NCBI GenBank assembly: GCA_003221615.1
Contig: QHSQ01000131.1
Span: forward strand, 1-55,330
Direction: 5' to 3'
DNA length: 55,330 nucleotides
From: Candidatus Rokuibacteriota bacterium
GTDB lineage: Bacteria > Methylomirabilota > Methylomirabilia > Rokubacteriales > CSP1-6
The notes under the pieces are model-generated. The model made no database searches. It saw only the letters and a list, made by a program, of their open reading frames with translations, and had not been told where the DNA came from. A program made the position numbers and the translations under genes. Below are positions 17,859 through 27,915 of the stretch, in pieces (position 1 is the stretch's first letter; every line of letters begins with the position of its first letter).

Positions 17859-18769
17859 GCGTTCCGATCAGCGCTCGCCCGATGGACCTGGCCGGCGCGA
17901 GCAGCCCGACCCGGCGGGAATGGATCGTGTTCGCTCGGCGCCTGGCGCGTCGGCGGACCGCGCTCTTCGGGCTCGTGGTCGTGATGGTGGTGATCGTCTC
18001 GGCGCTGGGCGCGCCGTGGCTCTCCGCGTACGATCCGGTCGAGCAGGACATCACGAACCGATTGAGACCCCCCGGGGCGCTCGACGCGGCCGGCCGCGCG
18101 CACCTTCTGGGCACCGACCACCTCGGCCGCGACATCCTGGTGCGCATGATCTTCGGCGCCCGGCCCGCGCTGATGGTGGGCTTCGCCGCTGTCGCGATCT
18201 CCGGCGTGCTCGGGATGGGCGTGGGGTTGATCTCCGGCTACTTCGGCGGCCGCATCGACGACGTGTTCATGCGCCTCGCCGACATCCAGCTGGCGTTCCC
18301 GTTCATCCTGCTCGCGATCGCCGTGATCGGTGTCCTGGGGCCGAGCTTGCCGGTCATCATCGTGGTCATCGGCGTCTCGAGCTGGGTCGTGTACGCCCGC
18401 GTCGTGCGCGGCGCCGTCCTGTCGTTGCGAGAGCGCGAGTTCGTCCAGGCCGCCCACGCGCTCGGAAGCCGCGACGGGCGCGTCCTGGTGCGCCACATTC
18501 TTCCGAACGCGTTCACGCCGTGGCTCGTGGTTGCGACGCTCGACATGGCGCGCGTGATCGTGATCGAGTCGGCGCTGTCGTTCCTCGGGCTCGGCGTCCA
18601 GCCGCCGACGCCGACGTGGGGTGGCATGCTGGCCGACGGCCGCGTCTACATCTCGACTGCGTGGTGGCTCGCGACGTTTCCTGGCCTCGCCATTCTCGTC
18701 ACCGTGCTGGGGATCAATTTGTTTGGCGACGGCTTGCGGGATACGCTCGATCCTCGCTTGAAGCTCTAG
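17855..18769 (+). CDS. ABC transporter permease, DppC/OppC type
   Basis: 304 residues from GTG 17855 (GTGA overlap with the preceding stop; ATG 17882 is an alternative). Family features: N-terminal cytoplasmic segment then FGLVVVMVVIVSALGAPWLS, the motif LGTDHLGRDILVRMIFGARPAL, and the EAA loop QAAHALGSRDGRVLVRHILPNA, ending GINLFGDGLRDTLDPRLK. Forms a heterodimer with the preceding DppB-type permease. The missing ATPases and solute-binding protein must be encoded elsewhere. Confidence 0.93.
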   Translation: MSVPISARPMDLAGASSPTRREWIVFARRLARRRTALFGLVVVMVVIVSALGAPWLSAYDPVEQDITNRLRPPGALDAAGRAHLLGTDHLGRDILVRMIFGARPALMVGFAAVAISGVLGMGVGLISGYFGGRIDDVFMRLADIQLAFPFILLAIAVIGVLGPSLPVIIVVIGVSSWVVYARVVRGAVLSLREREFVQAAHALGSRDGRVLVRHILPNAFTPWLVVATLDMARVIVIESALSFLGLGVQPPTPTWGGMLADGRVYISTAWWLATFPGLAILVTVLGINLFGDGLRDTLDPRLKL

Positions 18770-18778
18770 CGTCCAGGT

Positions 18779-18925
18779 CTGGGCGCGGGGGGCGGCGGGC
18801 CGGGAGGCCTGGGCCATCCTGACTGCTTCCTTTGCCTTTGAGGCGACCCCTTTGCTTGAGGCCTGGGCGATGCTGCCTACACAGGATGGCCCAGACCTCC
18901 CCGCCCCACCGCCCCCCGCGCCCGG
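18779..18925. repeat. Large imperfect inverted repeat in the dppC-vanZ gap
   Basis: The 364-bp gap 18770-19133 between convergent genes holds arms of 43 nt (18779-18821) and 44 nt (18882-18925), inverted with a handful of mismatches and one indel; shared cores are GGGCGCGGGGGGCGG and CTGGGCCATCCTG. A 60-nt centre separates them. No T-tract, so either a bidirectional terminator-like structure or a small palindromic mobile element. Nothing else recognised in 18926-19133. Confidence 0.7.
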
Positions 18926-19133
18926 CGTCGGCGGCATTGATCGAGCGCGATCGGAGCGTGGCGCATGCTTAGGCGCTGCGACTGTGCGGCGGTCTCGCCT
19001 GCTGGCCATGTTCAGCGCACGCGTCGTTTCGTCCTTGTTCGTCTTCCTTGGTGGTCCGCGCCGGCGCGGTCGGTCGGTGAAACCTTCGGGCGAGGGGTGC
19101 CTCGTGGTGATGCGCTTGCGCGCGGTGGTGCGC

Positions 19134-19727
19134 TCAGTGGTGGCGGGCGTGGCGGGCGTACATTGTGCGGGCGATGAGGAGGACGGCTGCGAGGGGGGCC
19201 GTCAGCCAGAGGAATCCGGAGGACACGCCGGCGATGGCGTTGAGGAGGAGGAACGCGGCGCCGCCGACCAATCCCGTCCACAGCAGGAGGGTGGTAGTGC
19301 GGTCGACTGCCTTGCGCCAGCCGACGGCGGCGATGAGCGTTGCGAGGAGGGCGCCGATGCCGTCGATCGCGACGTCCATGGCGCTGGCGGTCCTGGTGGG
19401 CACGAGGGACTGGCGCGCTTCGTCCAGGACTGCCCAGATCAGGCTGATCGCGAAGGCGGTTGCAGCGGCGGGGCGGGGGGACAGGCGGCGGCCTCGCGCG
19501 AGGGCGCGATACCAGAGCGTGGCAAGGACTGCGTATTCCGTGAGGTGACCGGCCTTGCGCACGAGGCCGTGCAGGGCGTCGAGCTGAGTCGGCGTCGCCC
19601 ACGGGGCCATCAGGTGCAGCAGGGGAACGAGCAAGTGCTCGGTGTGCTCGGCGCTTCCTACGTCGGATGAGAGCCACAGGATCACGGCCATCCAGACGGC
19701 GGCAGGCAGCCAGTACTTGAGGGGCAC
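19134..19727 (-). CDS. VanZ-like membrane protein
   Basis: 197 residues from GTG 19727, chosen because it begins directly at the first membrane segment (PLKYWLPAAVWMAVILWLSS) and avoids a long unconserved extension. Four to five membrane segments; the VanZ hallmark is DEARQSLVPTRTASAMDVAIDGIGALLA, and HGLVRKAGHLTEYAVLATL is also typical. VanZ-family proteins are linked to glycopeptide tolerance, but most members have no known function. Divergent from mrfA with a gap of 70 bp. Confidence 0.85.
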   Translation of the reverse strand: MPLKYWLPAAVWMAVILWLSSDVGSAEHTEHLLVPLLHLMAPWATPTQLDALHGLVRKAGHLTEYAVLATLWYRALARGRRLSPRPAAATAFAISLIWAVLDEARQSLVPTRTASAMDVAIDGIGALLATLIAAVGWRKAVDRTTTLLLWTGLVGGAAFLLLNAIAGVSSGFLWLTAPLAAVLLIARTMYARHARHH

Positions 19728-19797
19728 GCCGCAATGATACAAACAGCGGCCGCGCGACACCGATCTGAGGGTAGAAGTCAGCACCCGCCGTGCTAGA

Positions 19798-22152
19798 GTG
19801 GCCGCGATGCTCGGCGGGATCCTCGACGATCTGCTGACCTCTCCGTCGACGGGGCCGTGCATTACGGCGACGCGCCACTTCCCCGCGCGGCCCCCCGTCC
19901 TGGTTCCGTTTCCCGCTTCGCTCGACCCGCGGATCGGCGACGCGGTGCGCGCGCGCGGCATCGACGAGCTCTATTCGCATCAAGCGCACGCGTGGGATCG
20001 GATCGCGAAGGGGCAGCACGTGGTCGTCGTCACGCCGACCGCGTCCGGAAAGACGCTCTGCTACAACCTGCCCGCGCTCCAGGCGCTCGTGCATCAGCCG
20101 GACGCGCGGATCCTCTATCTGTTTCCCACCAAGGCGCTCGCCCAGGATCAGCTGGCCGAGCTGGAAGAGCTTGCGCGGCAGCTGCCGGAGATGCGGATGT
20201 TCACCTATGACGGCGACACGCCCCAGGACGCGCGGCGCGCCGTGCGGGCGCGTGCGAACCTCGTCCTCACGAACCCCGACATGCTCCACTCGGGGATCCT
20301 GCCGCATCACACGAAGTGGGCGACGCTCTTCCAGAACCTGCGCTACGTCGTGATCGACGAGCTGCACGCCTACCGCGGCGTCTTCGGCTCGCACCTGGCC
20401 AACGTGCTGCGGCGCCTGCGTCGGATCTGCCGGCACTACGGCTCGGCGCCGCAGTTCATCATGGCCTCCGCGACGATCGCGAATCCCGGCGAGCTGGCGA
20501 GCCGATTGATCGGCGAGCCGGTCGAGGAGATCACCGAGAGCGGGGCGCCGACGGGCGACAAGGTGTTCGTCTGCTACAACCCGCCCGTCGTCAATCAGGA
20601 GCTCGGGATCCGCGCGCCGTATCTCGGCGAAGCGGCCAGGTTCGCGATCCGATTCCTCCGGGAGAAGATCGCGACGATCGTGTTCGCCCAGAGCCGCCTG
20701 GCCACCGAGGTGTTGTTGACGTCGATCAAGAGCGGCGTCGCCGACAAGACGGGTGACAGCGGCATCGTGCGCGGGTATCGCGGGGGCTATTTGCCGACAC
20801 GCCGCCGGGCGGTCGAGAAGGGTTTGCGCGAGGGCAAGGTGCTCGGGGTCGTCTCGACCAACGCGCTCGAGCTCGGCGTGGACATCGGCCACCTCGACGT
20901 CGCGGTGCTCGCGGGCTATCCGGGCGCGATCGCGTCGCTCTGGCAACAGGCCGGACGCGCCGGCCGGCGGAGCGGTAGGTCCGTGGCGCTCTTGGTGGCG
21001 ACGAGCGCGCCGCTGGACCAGTTCATGGTCACGCACCCTGACTACCTCTTCGGGACGCCGCCCGAGCACGCCCGCGTGAATCCGAACAACCCGTTCATTC
21101 TCGTGAATCATCTGAAGTGCGCCGCGTTCGAGCTGCCCATTGCCGAGGACGAGCGCTTCGGCGAGCTCGACGTGCGGAAGTTTTTGGCGGCGCTGGACGA
21201 CGAGGGGGTCCTGCACCACGCCGGCCGACACTGGCACTGGGCAGCCGAGACCTACCCGGCCGACCACACCTCGCTGCGCACGGTCACGACCGACAACTTC
21301 CTCGTGATCGACACCACGGCGCGCGACGAGAAGCAGACGAAGCGACGCCAGATCATCGCCGAGGTCGACTGGGGCAGCGCGTTCGCGTCGATCTATCCCA
21401 AGGCGATCTACCTCGTCGAGAGCGAGCCCTACGAGGTCCAGGAGCTCCACTTCCGCGAGGACGAGGAAAAAGTCGCCTACGTCAAGCGCGTCGCCGTCGA
21501 CTACTTCACCGACGCGATCAGCGCCAAGGGCGTCTGGATCCTCCAGCGTCTGGCCGAGGGCCCCTCGGCCCCGTATCTGGCCGAGCAGGGCGAGGTGCTG
21601 GTGGCCGAGAAGGTCGTCGGGTTCAAGAAGATCAAGATGGGGACGCTCGAGAACGTCGGCTCCGGAGAAGTCGAGCTGCCCCAGCAGGAGATGCAGACCA
21701 CGGCCGCGTGGCTCACCGTCGCGCCCGAGACCTTGGCGCGCGCGAGCTCCTCGCGAGAAGAGCTGATCGACGGGCTGCGCGCGGTGACGTACCTCTTGCA
21801 TCACCTGGCGCCGATCTTCCTGCTCTGCGACATCCGTGACCTGGGCTCGTGGCTCGGCGACACGACGCCGGCGACGAGCGGCGCCGTGGCGACGCGAGAG
21901 TCCACCAAGCGGCGCCTGATGGACGCCGCGCAGTTCAATCCGACCATCTATCTCTATGACTCCCACGCCGGCGGGATCGGGCTCGCCGAGCACGTGTTCG
22001 AGATCCTGCCCGATCTGCTCCGCCGCGGGCTCGACACGCTCGAGACGTGCGCCTGCCGGGACGGCTGCCCCTCCTGCGTCGGACCCGTGAACGAAGTGGG
22101 TCGCAAAGCCAAGAGCACGGCGCGGTCGCTCCTGCGCGCGCTGACCGACTGA
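19798..22152 (+). CDS. mrfA: DNA repair helicase MrfA (YprA type)
   Basis: Superfamily 2 helicase of 784 residues (GTG 19798; ATG 19807 is an alternative). Motifs: SHQAHAWDRI, Walker A TPTASGKT, motif II IDELHAY, MASATIANP, the C-terminal domain STNALELGVDIGHLD and QQAGRAGRR, and a DUF1998-type tail with four cysteines in TCACRDGCPSC. In Bacillus subtilis MrfA works with the exonuclease MrfB to repair mitomycin-C lesions independently of UvrABC. The next gene, 6 bp away, is the MrfB-like exonuclease, which strongly supports the name. Confidence 0.9.
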   Translation: MAAMLGGILDDLLTSPSTGPCITATRHFPARPPVLVPFPASLDPRIGDAVRARGIDELYSHQAHAWDRIAKGQHVVVVTPTASGKTLCYNLPALQALVHQPDARILYLFPTKALAQDQLAELEELARQLPEMRMFTYDGDTPQDARRAVRARANLVLTNPDMLHSGILPHHTKWATLFQNLRYVVIDELHAYRGVFGSHLANVLRRLRRICRHYGSAPQFIMASATIANPGELASRLIGEPVEEITESGAPTGDKVFVCYNPPVVNQELGIRAPYLGEAARFAIRFLREKIATIVFAQSRLATEVLLTSIKSGVADKTGDSGIVRGYRGGYLPTRRRAVEKGLREGKVLGVVSTNALELGVDIGHLDVAVLAGYPGAIASLWQQAGRAGRRSGRSVALLVATSAPLDQFMVTHPDYLFGTPPEHARVNPNNPFILVNHLKCAAFELPIAEDERFGELDVRKFLAALDDEGVLHHAGRHWHWAAETYPADHTSLRTVTTDNFLVIDTTARDEKQTKRRQIIAEVDWGSAFASIYPKAIYLVESEPYEVQELHFREDEEKVAYVKRVAVDYFTDAISAKGVWILQRLAEGPSAPYLAEQGEVLVAEKVVGFKKIKMGTLENVGSGEVELPQQEMQTTAAWLTVAPETLARASSSREELIDGLRAVTYLLHHLAPIFLLCDIRDLGSWLGDTTPATSGAVATRESTKRRLMDAAQFNPTIYLYDSHAGGIGLAEHVFEILPDLLRRGLDTLETCACRDGCPSCVGPVNEVGRKAKSTARSLLRALTD

Positions 22153-22158
22153 GGTCGC

Positions 22159-23361
22159 GTGGCCGCTCACTCGCTCGACGATCTCCGTCGTGTCATCCGG
22201 CGCATCGAGACGCGCCGCCCCAAGCGCCCCGCCGCGCAGCCCATCGAAGAGGTACTGGGCGGCGAGCTCGTGGACACCGGCGAGGGGCAGCTCCTGGTGG
22301 TCCGCCGCGAGTTTCCGCTCTCGCACCGGCACGGCCGTCAGCCGCTCGGGGCCGTGCTCGAGGCGCCTCTCGATCTCTTGAGCGCCGTCGCGCGGGCCGA
22401 GCGCCCGGTCGAGGACGCGCGGCGCCTGCTCTTCCTCGACGCCGAGACGACCGGGCTTGCCGGCGGCACCGGCACGTACGCGTTCCTGGTCGGTGCCGCC
22501 TGGCTCGAGGACGACCGCCTGATCCTGACCCAGCACTTCATGCGCGACTTCGACGAAGAGCCGGCGCTCCTCGCGGCGCTGCGCCCGCTCCTCGAGCGGG
22601 CGAGCGGCCTCGTGACCTTCAATGGGGCGACCTTCGATTTGCCGCTTTTAGAGACGCGCTTCCTCATGACGCGGCGGCGCTGGCCCGCCACGCTGACACA
22701 CCTCGATCTCTTGCGTCCGGCGCGGCGCGTGTGGACCTCGTGTCTGGCTGACTGCCGGCTGGCGACGCTCGAGCGCGAGGTCGTCGGCGTCGTGCGCGAG
22801 GACGACATCGCCGGCGGCTTGATTCCGGCGCTCTACTTCGACTTCCTGCGCTCGCGACGGGCGGCGCCGCTCGGCCGCGTGCTCGCCCACAACCGGGACG
22901 ATATCCTCACCCTCGTGGGGCTCCTGGGCTGGTTCGGGAAAGCGCTGACGTCGCGCGAGGCGCTGACCGCCGGTGAGCTCGGCGGCCTCGGGCGGCTCTG
23001 GGAGCCGGTGGACGTCGAGCGCGCGCTCGCCTGTTATCGAGCTGCGCTCGCGGCCGGGCTCTCCGGGGCGCCGGCGCAGGCCGTGCGCCTCAATCTGGCG
23101 AGGTGGGAGAAGCGCTTCGCCCGGTGGGACGCCGCGTGCTCGCTGTGGGAAGCCGCGGCGCGTGACGCCTGGTTCGACCCGCGCCCGTGGGAGGAGCTGG
23201 CCAAGTTCCACGAGCACCGCCGTCGCGATTTCGTCACGGCCCACGCGGTCGTCAACGACGCGCTGGGCCTCGCGGAGGACGCCGGGGTGTCCTCGAGCGT
23301 CCGAGAGGCGTTCGCCTACCGCCGCGCTCGTCTGCAGCGGCGGCTCCTGGCGCGAGGCTGA
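22159..23361 (+). CDS. mrfB: DEDDh-type exonuclease MrfB (YprB type)
   Basis: 400 residues, GTG start. N-terminal linker, then an RNase H-like exonuclease domain with FLDAETTGLAGGTGTYAFLVG (two catalytic acids), FNGATFDLPLLETR, and HNRDDILTLVGLLG supplying His and Asp. The C-terminal 110 residues are helical and TPR-like (ALACYRAALAAGL, RWEKRFARWDAACSLWEAA), as in YprB. Co-transcribed with mrfA; the two proteins together are expected to unwind and degrade a damaged strand. Confidence 0.88.
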   Translation: MAAHSLDDLRRVIRRIETRRPKRPAAQPIEEVLGGELVDTGEGQLLVVRREFPLSHRHGRQPLGAVLEAPLDLLSAVARAERPVEDARRLLFLDAETTGLAGGTGTYAFLVGAAWLEDDRLILTQHFMRDFDEEPALLAALRPLLERASGLVTFNGATFDLPLLETRFLMTRRRWPATLTHLDLLRPARRVWTSCLADCRLATLEREVVGVVREDDIAGGLIPALYFDFLRSRRAAPLGRVLAHNRDDILTLVGLLGWFGKALTSREALTAGELGGLGRLWEPVDVERALACYRAALAAGLSGAPAQAVRLNLARWEKRFARWDAACSLWEAAARDAWFDPRPWEELAKFHEHRRRDFVTAHAVVNDALGLAEDAGVSSSVREAFAYRRARLQRRLLARG

Positions 23362-23493
23362 CCGCCGTGGCGACTTCGCCGCTCCGTGACGAGCTCGCGA
23401 AGGCGTGCCGAGCGGCGCAGGTGGTCGGAGGCAGAGAGATGGCGCGCGACACCACCGGGCCCCAGAGCACACCGGCGCGAACGTAAGTTGCGG

Positions 23494-24453
23494 TCACGGC
23501 ACCGGCGTCAGCGCCGGTTTGCCGTCGAGCACCGCCAGGCAGTTGCGGACGGCGAGCGTGGCCATCGCCAGGCGCGTGTCGAACGAGGCGCTCGCGATGT
23601 GCGGCGCGAGCACGACGTTTTTCAGGGGCACGAGGCCTGGATGAACCTTCGGCTCCTCTTCGAAGACGTCGAGCCCGGCGGCGGCGATCCAGCCATCCTT
23701 GAGGGCGCGGACCAGCGCGGCTTCGTCGACGACCGGGCCGCGAGAGGCATTGACGAGCACCGCCGACTTCTTCATGAGCCTGAGTGTGCGCTCGTTGATG
23801 AGGTGTCGGGTCTCGGGCAAGAGCGGCGTGTGCAGGCTCACGAAGTCGGCCTCAGCCAGGAGGGGCTCCAGCTCCATCCGGGAGGCGCGCAGCTCGCGCT
23901 CGACGCCGACGTCGGCGCGGACGGCGTCCTGATAGAGGACCCGCATGTTGAAGCCGAGTGCCCGATGGGCCACGGCCCGTCCGATGCGCCCGAAGCCGAC
24001 GACGCCGAGGGTCTTACCGTACACGTCTGCGCCCCACAGGAGATCCCACTGCCAGCGCCGCCACTGGCCCGAGCGCGCGAAGTGGTCGGCCTCGACGACG
24101 CGCCGAGCGGTCGCCATTAGAAGCGCCCACGCGAAGTCGGCGGTGGTCTCGGTGAGGACGTCGGGAGTATTGGTGACGACCACCCCGCGCCGGCGCGCCG
24201 CGACCACGTCGATATTGTTGTAGCCGACCGCGACGTTCGCGACGACCTTCACCGTGGGCGCCGCCGCGAGAACCTCGTCGTCGATCTTGCTGATGATGTG
24301 ACAGATGAGCCCGTCCTTCCCTCGAAGTCGGGCGATCAGCTCGGTCTTCGACAATCCCGCCTCGGTGTCGTTGTAGTCGACGGTGACCTCCCTCGGGATG
24401 ATCCCCAGGGCCTCTGCTGGCAAAACATTTGAAACTAAAATACTTTTTGCCAT
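23494..24453 (-). CDS. D-2-hydroxyacid dehydrogenase (glyoxylate/hydroxypyruvate reductase-like)
   Basis: NAD(P)-dependent reductase, 319 residues, ATG start. Catalytic residues lie in the family motifs [11 protein letters not shown], the Rossmann [39 protein letters not shown] (Arg), GLDVFEEEP (Glu) and [12 protein letters not shown] (His). Most similar in style to glyoxylate/D-glycerate dehydrogenases; the exact substrate is inferred. Divergent from groES, sharing the intergenic region that carries CIRCE. Confidence 0.9.
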   Translation of the reverse strand: MAKSILVSNVLPAEALGIIPREVTVDYNDTEAGLSKTELIARLRGKDGLICHIISKIDDEVLAAAPTVKVVANVAVGYNNIDVVAARRRGVVVTNTPDVLTETTADFAWALLMATARRVVEADHFARSGQWRRWQWDLLWGADVYGKTLGVVGFGRIGRAVAHRALGFNMRVLYQDAVRADVGVERELRASRMELEPLLAEADFVSLHTPLLPETRHLINERTLRLMKKSAVLVNASRGPVVDEAALVRALKDGWIAAAGLDVFEEEPKVHPGLVPLKNVVLAPHIASASFDTRLAMATLAVRNCLAVLDGKPALTPVP

Positions 24454-24479
24454 CCTTCCTCTCCCAATGGATTTTCCCC

Positions 24480-24508
24480 TTGCCGCCGGCCAACTCGGCC
24501 CGTATATT
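24480..24508 (+). promoter_or_regulatory. groES-groEL promoter
   Basis: -35 TTGCCG (24480-24485), 17-bp spacer, -10 TATATT (24503-24508). The -10 abuts the CIRCE operator, the classical layout for HrcA repression. Confidence 0.75.
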
Positions 24509-24534
24509 TAGCACTCGTTGAAACTGAGTGCTAA
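24508..24534 (+). promoter_or_regulatory. CIRCE operator (HrcA site)
   Basis: Perfect inverted repeat TTAGCACTC, 9-nt spacer, GAGTGCTAA, identical to the CIRCE consensus. HrcA binding here represses groESL until heat shock. hrcA is not in the window. Confidence 0.97.
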
Positions 24535-24620
24535 CAGGCAGCCGGCACTGGAGGATGGTCACCCCATCGCCCGAAGAGGCTAGCGCAACATCAACAAAGC
24601 ACCAAGGAGGCAGAGACACC

Positions 24621-24908
24621 ATGAAGATTCGTCCGCTGCATGACCGCATCCTCGTCGAGCGGCTTGAGGAGCAGGAGGTTCGCCGGGGCGGGATCATCAT
24701 CCCCGACACGGCCAAGGAGAAGCCGCAAGAGGGCAAGGTGATCGCCGCCGGGACCGGGAAGGTCGGCGACGATGGCAAGAAGATCCCGCTGGACGTGAAG
24801 GCCGGGGACAAGATCCTGTTCGGCAAGTATTCAGGCTCCGAGGTCAAGATCGACGACAAGGAATATCTCATCCTGCGCGAGGAAGACGTCCTCGCCATTC
24901 TCGAGTAA
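24621..24908 (+). CDS. groES: Co-chaperonin GroES
   Basis: 95 residues from ATG 24621, preceded by AAGGAGG at 24604. Typical Cpn10: [19 protein letters not shown], the mobile loop [18 protein letters not shown] that docks on Gro[23 protein letters not shown] and the C-terminal [13 protein letters not shown]. First gene of the CIRCE-controlled operon, 15 bp before groEL. The longer frame from 24528 runs through CIRCE and the leader and is not coding. Confidence 0.98.
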   Translation: MKIRPLHDRILVERLEEQEVRRGGIIIPDTAKEKPQEGKVIAAGTGKVGDDGKKIPLDVKAGDKILFGKYSGSEVKIDDKEYLILREEDVLAILE

Positions 24909-26546
<1,638 letters not shown>

Positions 26547-26551
26547 TTACT

Positions 26552-26647
26552 CGGAGGGGGCTTCGCCCCTTCCGACGGGCGGAGCGGGCCTCGCGGCCCG
26601 CTCTCGCCCTGCCTCCCCAGGATCGATTGCGCCGGCAAAGCCGGCGC
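26552..26647 (+). terminator. Cluster of three GC hairpins after groEL
   Basis: Three consecutive stems: 26552-26574 (10 bp with one G-T pair, TTCG loop), 26582-26603 (9 bp, TCGC loop) and 26629-26647 (8 bp, AAA loop). None has a strong T-tract, so termination may be weak or factor-assisted. The remaining gap to rpsF (26648-26879) holds a promoter and nothing else recognised. Confidence 0.55.
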
Positions 26648-26814
26648 TCGGACGCGGTGGAGCTGCGCGGGGAGGCGCCGTTCGAGCGCAGTTGAGGTTT
26701 GCGCTGCGCGGCGGGTGATTGAAATCGAGCGTGCAGGATTGGGCTCGCGCGATGCGCGGGCACCGGCCCGGGCCGAAGGATGGTCCGGGCCGTATCTGTT
26801 TGTCAGCGTTGACC

Positions 26815-26843
26815 TTGCACGGTTTCTGGATGTTTGATACGGT
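26815..26843 (+). promoter_or_regulatory. Promoter of the rpsF-ssb-rpsR-rplI operon
   Basis: -35 TTGCAC (26815-26820), 17-bp spacer, -10 TACGGT (26838-26843), ending 36 bp before the rpsF start. A TTGACC lies a few bases upstream as an alternative -35. Confidence 0.55.
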
Positions 26844-26879
26844 TAGGCGCTCAACCGGAGTTAGGGGAGGTGAGGAGAA

Positions 26880-27218
26880 CTGCGACCGTACGAAGTCCTC
26901 GTGATCGTCGATCCGCGCCCGACCGATGAGGAAGTCGCCGCGCTGCTCGAACAGCTCGGCGAACAACTCAAGACGCTCGGCGCCGACGTCGCCAAAGTCG
27001 ACAACTGGGGAAAGCGCCGGCTCGCGTACGACATCCGCAAGCAGCGAGAAGGGACGTACGCGGTCTTCGATGTTTCTGCCGAGCCCTCCATGGTGAAGGA
27101 ATTCGAGCGCCAGGTGCGCCTCAACGAGAACGTGCTGCGTTTCGTCAGCACGCGGGTTCCGATCCGCAAGAAGGCTCGGCCGGCCAAAACTCAGGAAGTA
27201 GTCGAGGAGGTCAGCTGA
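26880..27218 (+). CDS. rpsF: 30S ribosomal protein S6 (CTG start)
   Basis: 112 residues counted from CTG 26880. The conserved N-terminus (M)RPYEVLVIVDPRPTDEEV requires this start: the only standard start, GTG 26901, would remove the first beta strand, and a TGA lies three codons upstream of the CTG. An ideal Shine-Dalgarno GGAGGTGA ends 6 bases before it. The rest is standard S6: KVDNWGKRRLAYDIRKQREGTYAVF and RLNENVLRFVSTRV. S6 pairs with S18 on the 30S platform. Overlaps ssb by one base (TGATG). Confidence 0.95.
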   Translation: MRPYEVLVIVDPRPTDEEVAALLEQLGEQLKTLGADVAKVDNWGKRRLAYDIRKQREGTYAVFDVSAEPSMVKEFERQVRLNENVLRFVSTRVPIRKKARPAKTQEVVEEVS

Positions 27219-27634
27219 TGGCGAGCCTCAACAAGGTGTTCCTGATCGGTAACCTGACCAAGCCCCCGGAGCTGCGTTACACGCCCAGCGGGACCGCCGT
27301 CGCCGACTTGCGGCTGGCGGTCAATCGCAATTACACGACGCAGGGCGGCGAGAAACGCGAGGACACCTGCTTCCTCACGGTGGTGGTGTGGGGCAAGCAG
27401 GCGGAGAGCTGCGGTGAGTACCTCGACAAGGGCAGTCCGATCCTCGTCGAGGGGCGGCTGCAGACGCGCGAGTGGGAGGCCAAAGACGGCGGCAAGCGGA
27501 CCGTCATCGAGGTCGTCGCCGAGCGCGTGCAATTCATGGGACGCGGCCGCGCGGCCGCCCCGGCGACAGTTCCGGCGTCGGGTGAGCCGTTCGCCGAAGA
27601 GGCCGGCTCCGGTAACGACGACGTCCCGTTCTAG
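27218..27634 (+). CDS. ssb: Single-stranded DNA-binding protein
   Basis: 138 residues, ATG. N-terminal OB-fold: SLNKVFLIGNLTKPPELRYT, TCFLTVVVWGKQAESCGEYL, GSPILVEGRLQTREWEAKDG; then a short linker and the acidic tip DDVPF that recruits partner proteins. Placed between rpsF and rpsR as in many bacteria. Confidence 0.98.
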   Translation: MASLNKVFLIGNLTKPPELRYTPSGTAVADLRLAVNRNYTTQGGEKREDTCFLTVVVWGKQAESCGEYLDKGSPILVEGRLQTREWEAKDGGKRTVIEVVAERVQFMGRGRAAAPATVPASGEPFAEEAGSGNDDVPF

Positions 27635-27655
27635 CGCCTAGAAAAGGAGCGAGCC

Positions 27656-27907
27656 ATTCCCCCGACAGCCCAGAAGCCCGTCAAGCGCCGCCGGTTCGGC
27701 CGGCGGAAAATTTGCAAGTTCTGCGCCGACAAGGTCGATCTCGTCGACTACAAAGATGTGCGTCGGCTCCGGAGCTTCGTGAGCGAGCGCGGCAAGATCA
27801 TTCCCCGTCGTATCTCAGGCAGTTGCGCGCGGCATCAGCGCCAGTTGACGCACGCGATCAAGCGCGCGCGCACGGTCGCCCTGCTGCCGTACCTGGCGGC
27901 GGACTAG
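27656..27907 (+). CDS. rpsR: 30S ribosomal protein S18 (ATT start)
   Basis: 83 residues from ATT 27656, easily missed because the N-terminal region has no ATG, GTG or TTG: in this frame the ssb stop TAG (27632) is followed only by CGC CTA GAA AAG GAG CGA GCC before ATT. AAGGAG ends 6 bases before the ATT. The protein is clearly S18: [59 protein letters not shown] and [11 protein letters not shown]. The CxxC is the common S18 zinc-type form. Followed by rplI after 8 bp. Confidence 0.95.
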   Translation: MPPTAQKPVKRRRFGRRKICKFCADKVDLVDYKDVRRLRSFVSERGKIIPRRISGSCARHQRQLTHAIKRARTVALLPYLAAD

Positions 27908-27915
27908 GACACGTC

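Noticed and set aside
19012..22536. 1174-codon open frame on the minus strand
   Set aside because: Antisense to mrfA, whose helicase motifs are unmistakable; composition is Arg/Asp/His-rich shadow sequence.
23367..23486. 39-codon frame after mrfB
   Set aside because: GTG-started frame with no ribosome site or similarity, between mrfB and the convergent dehydrogenase gene.
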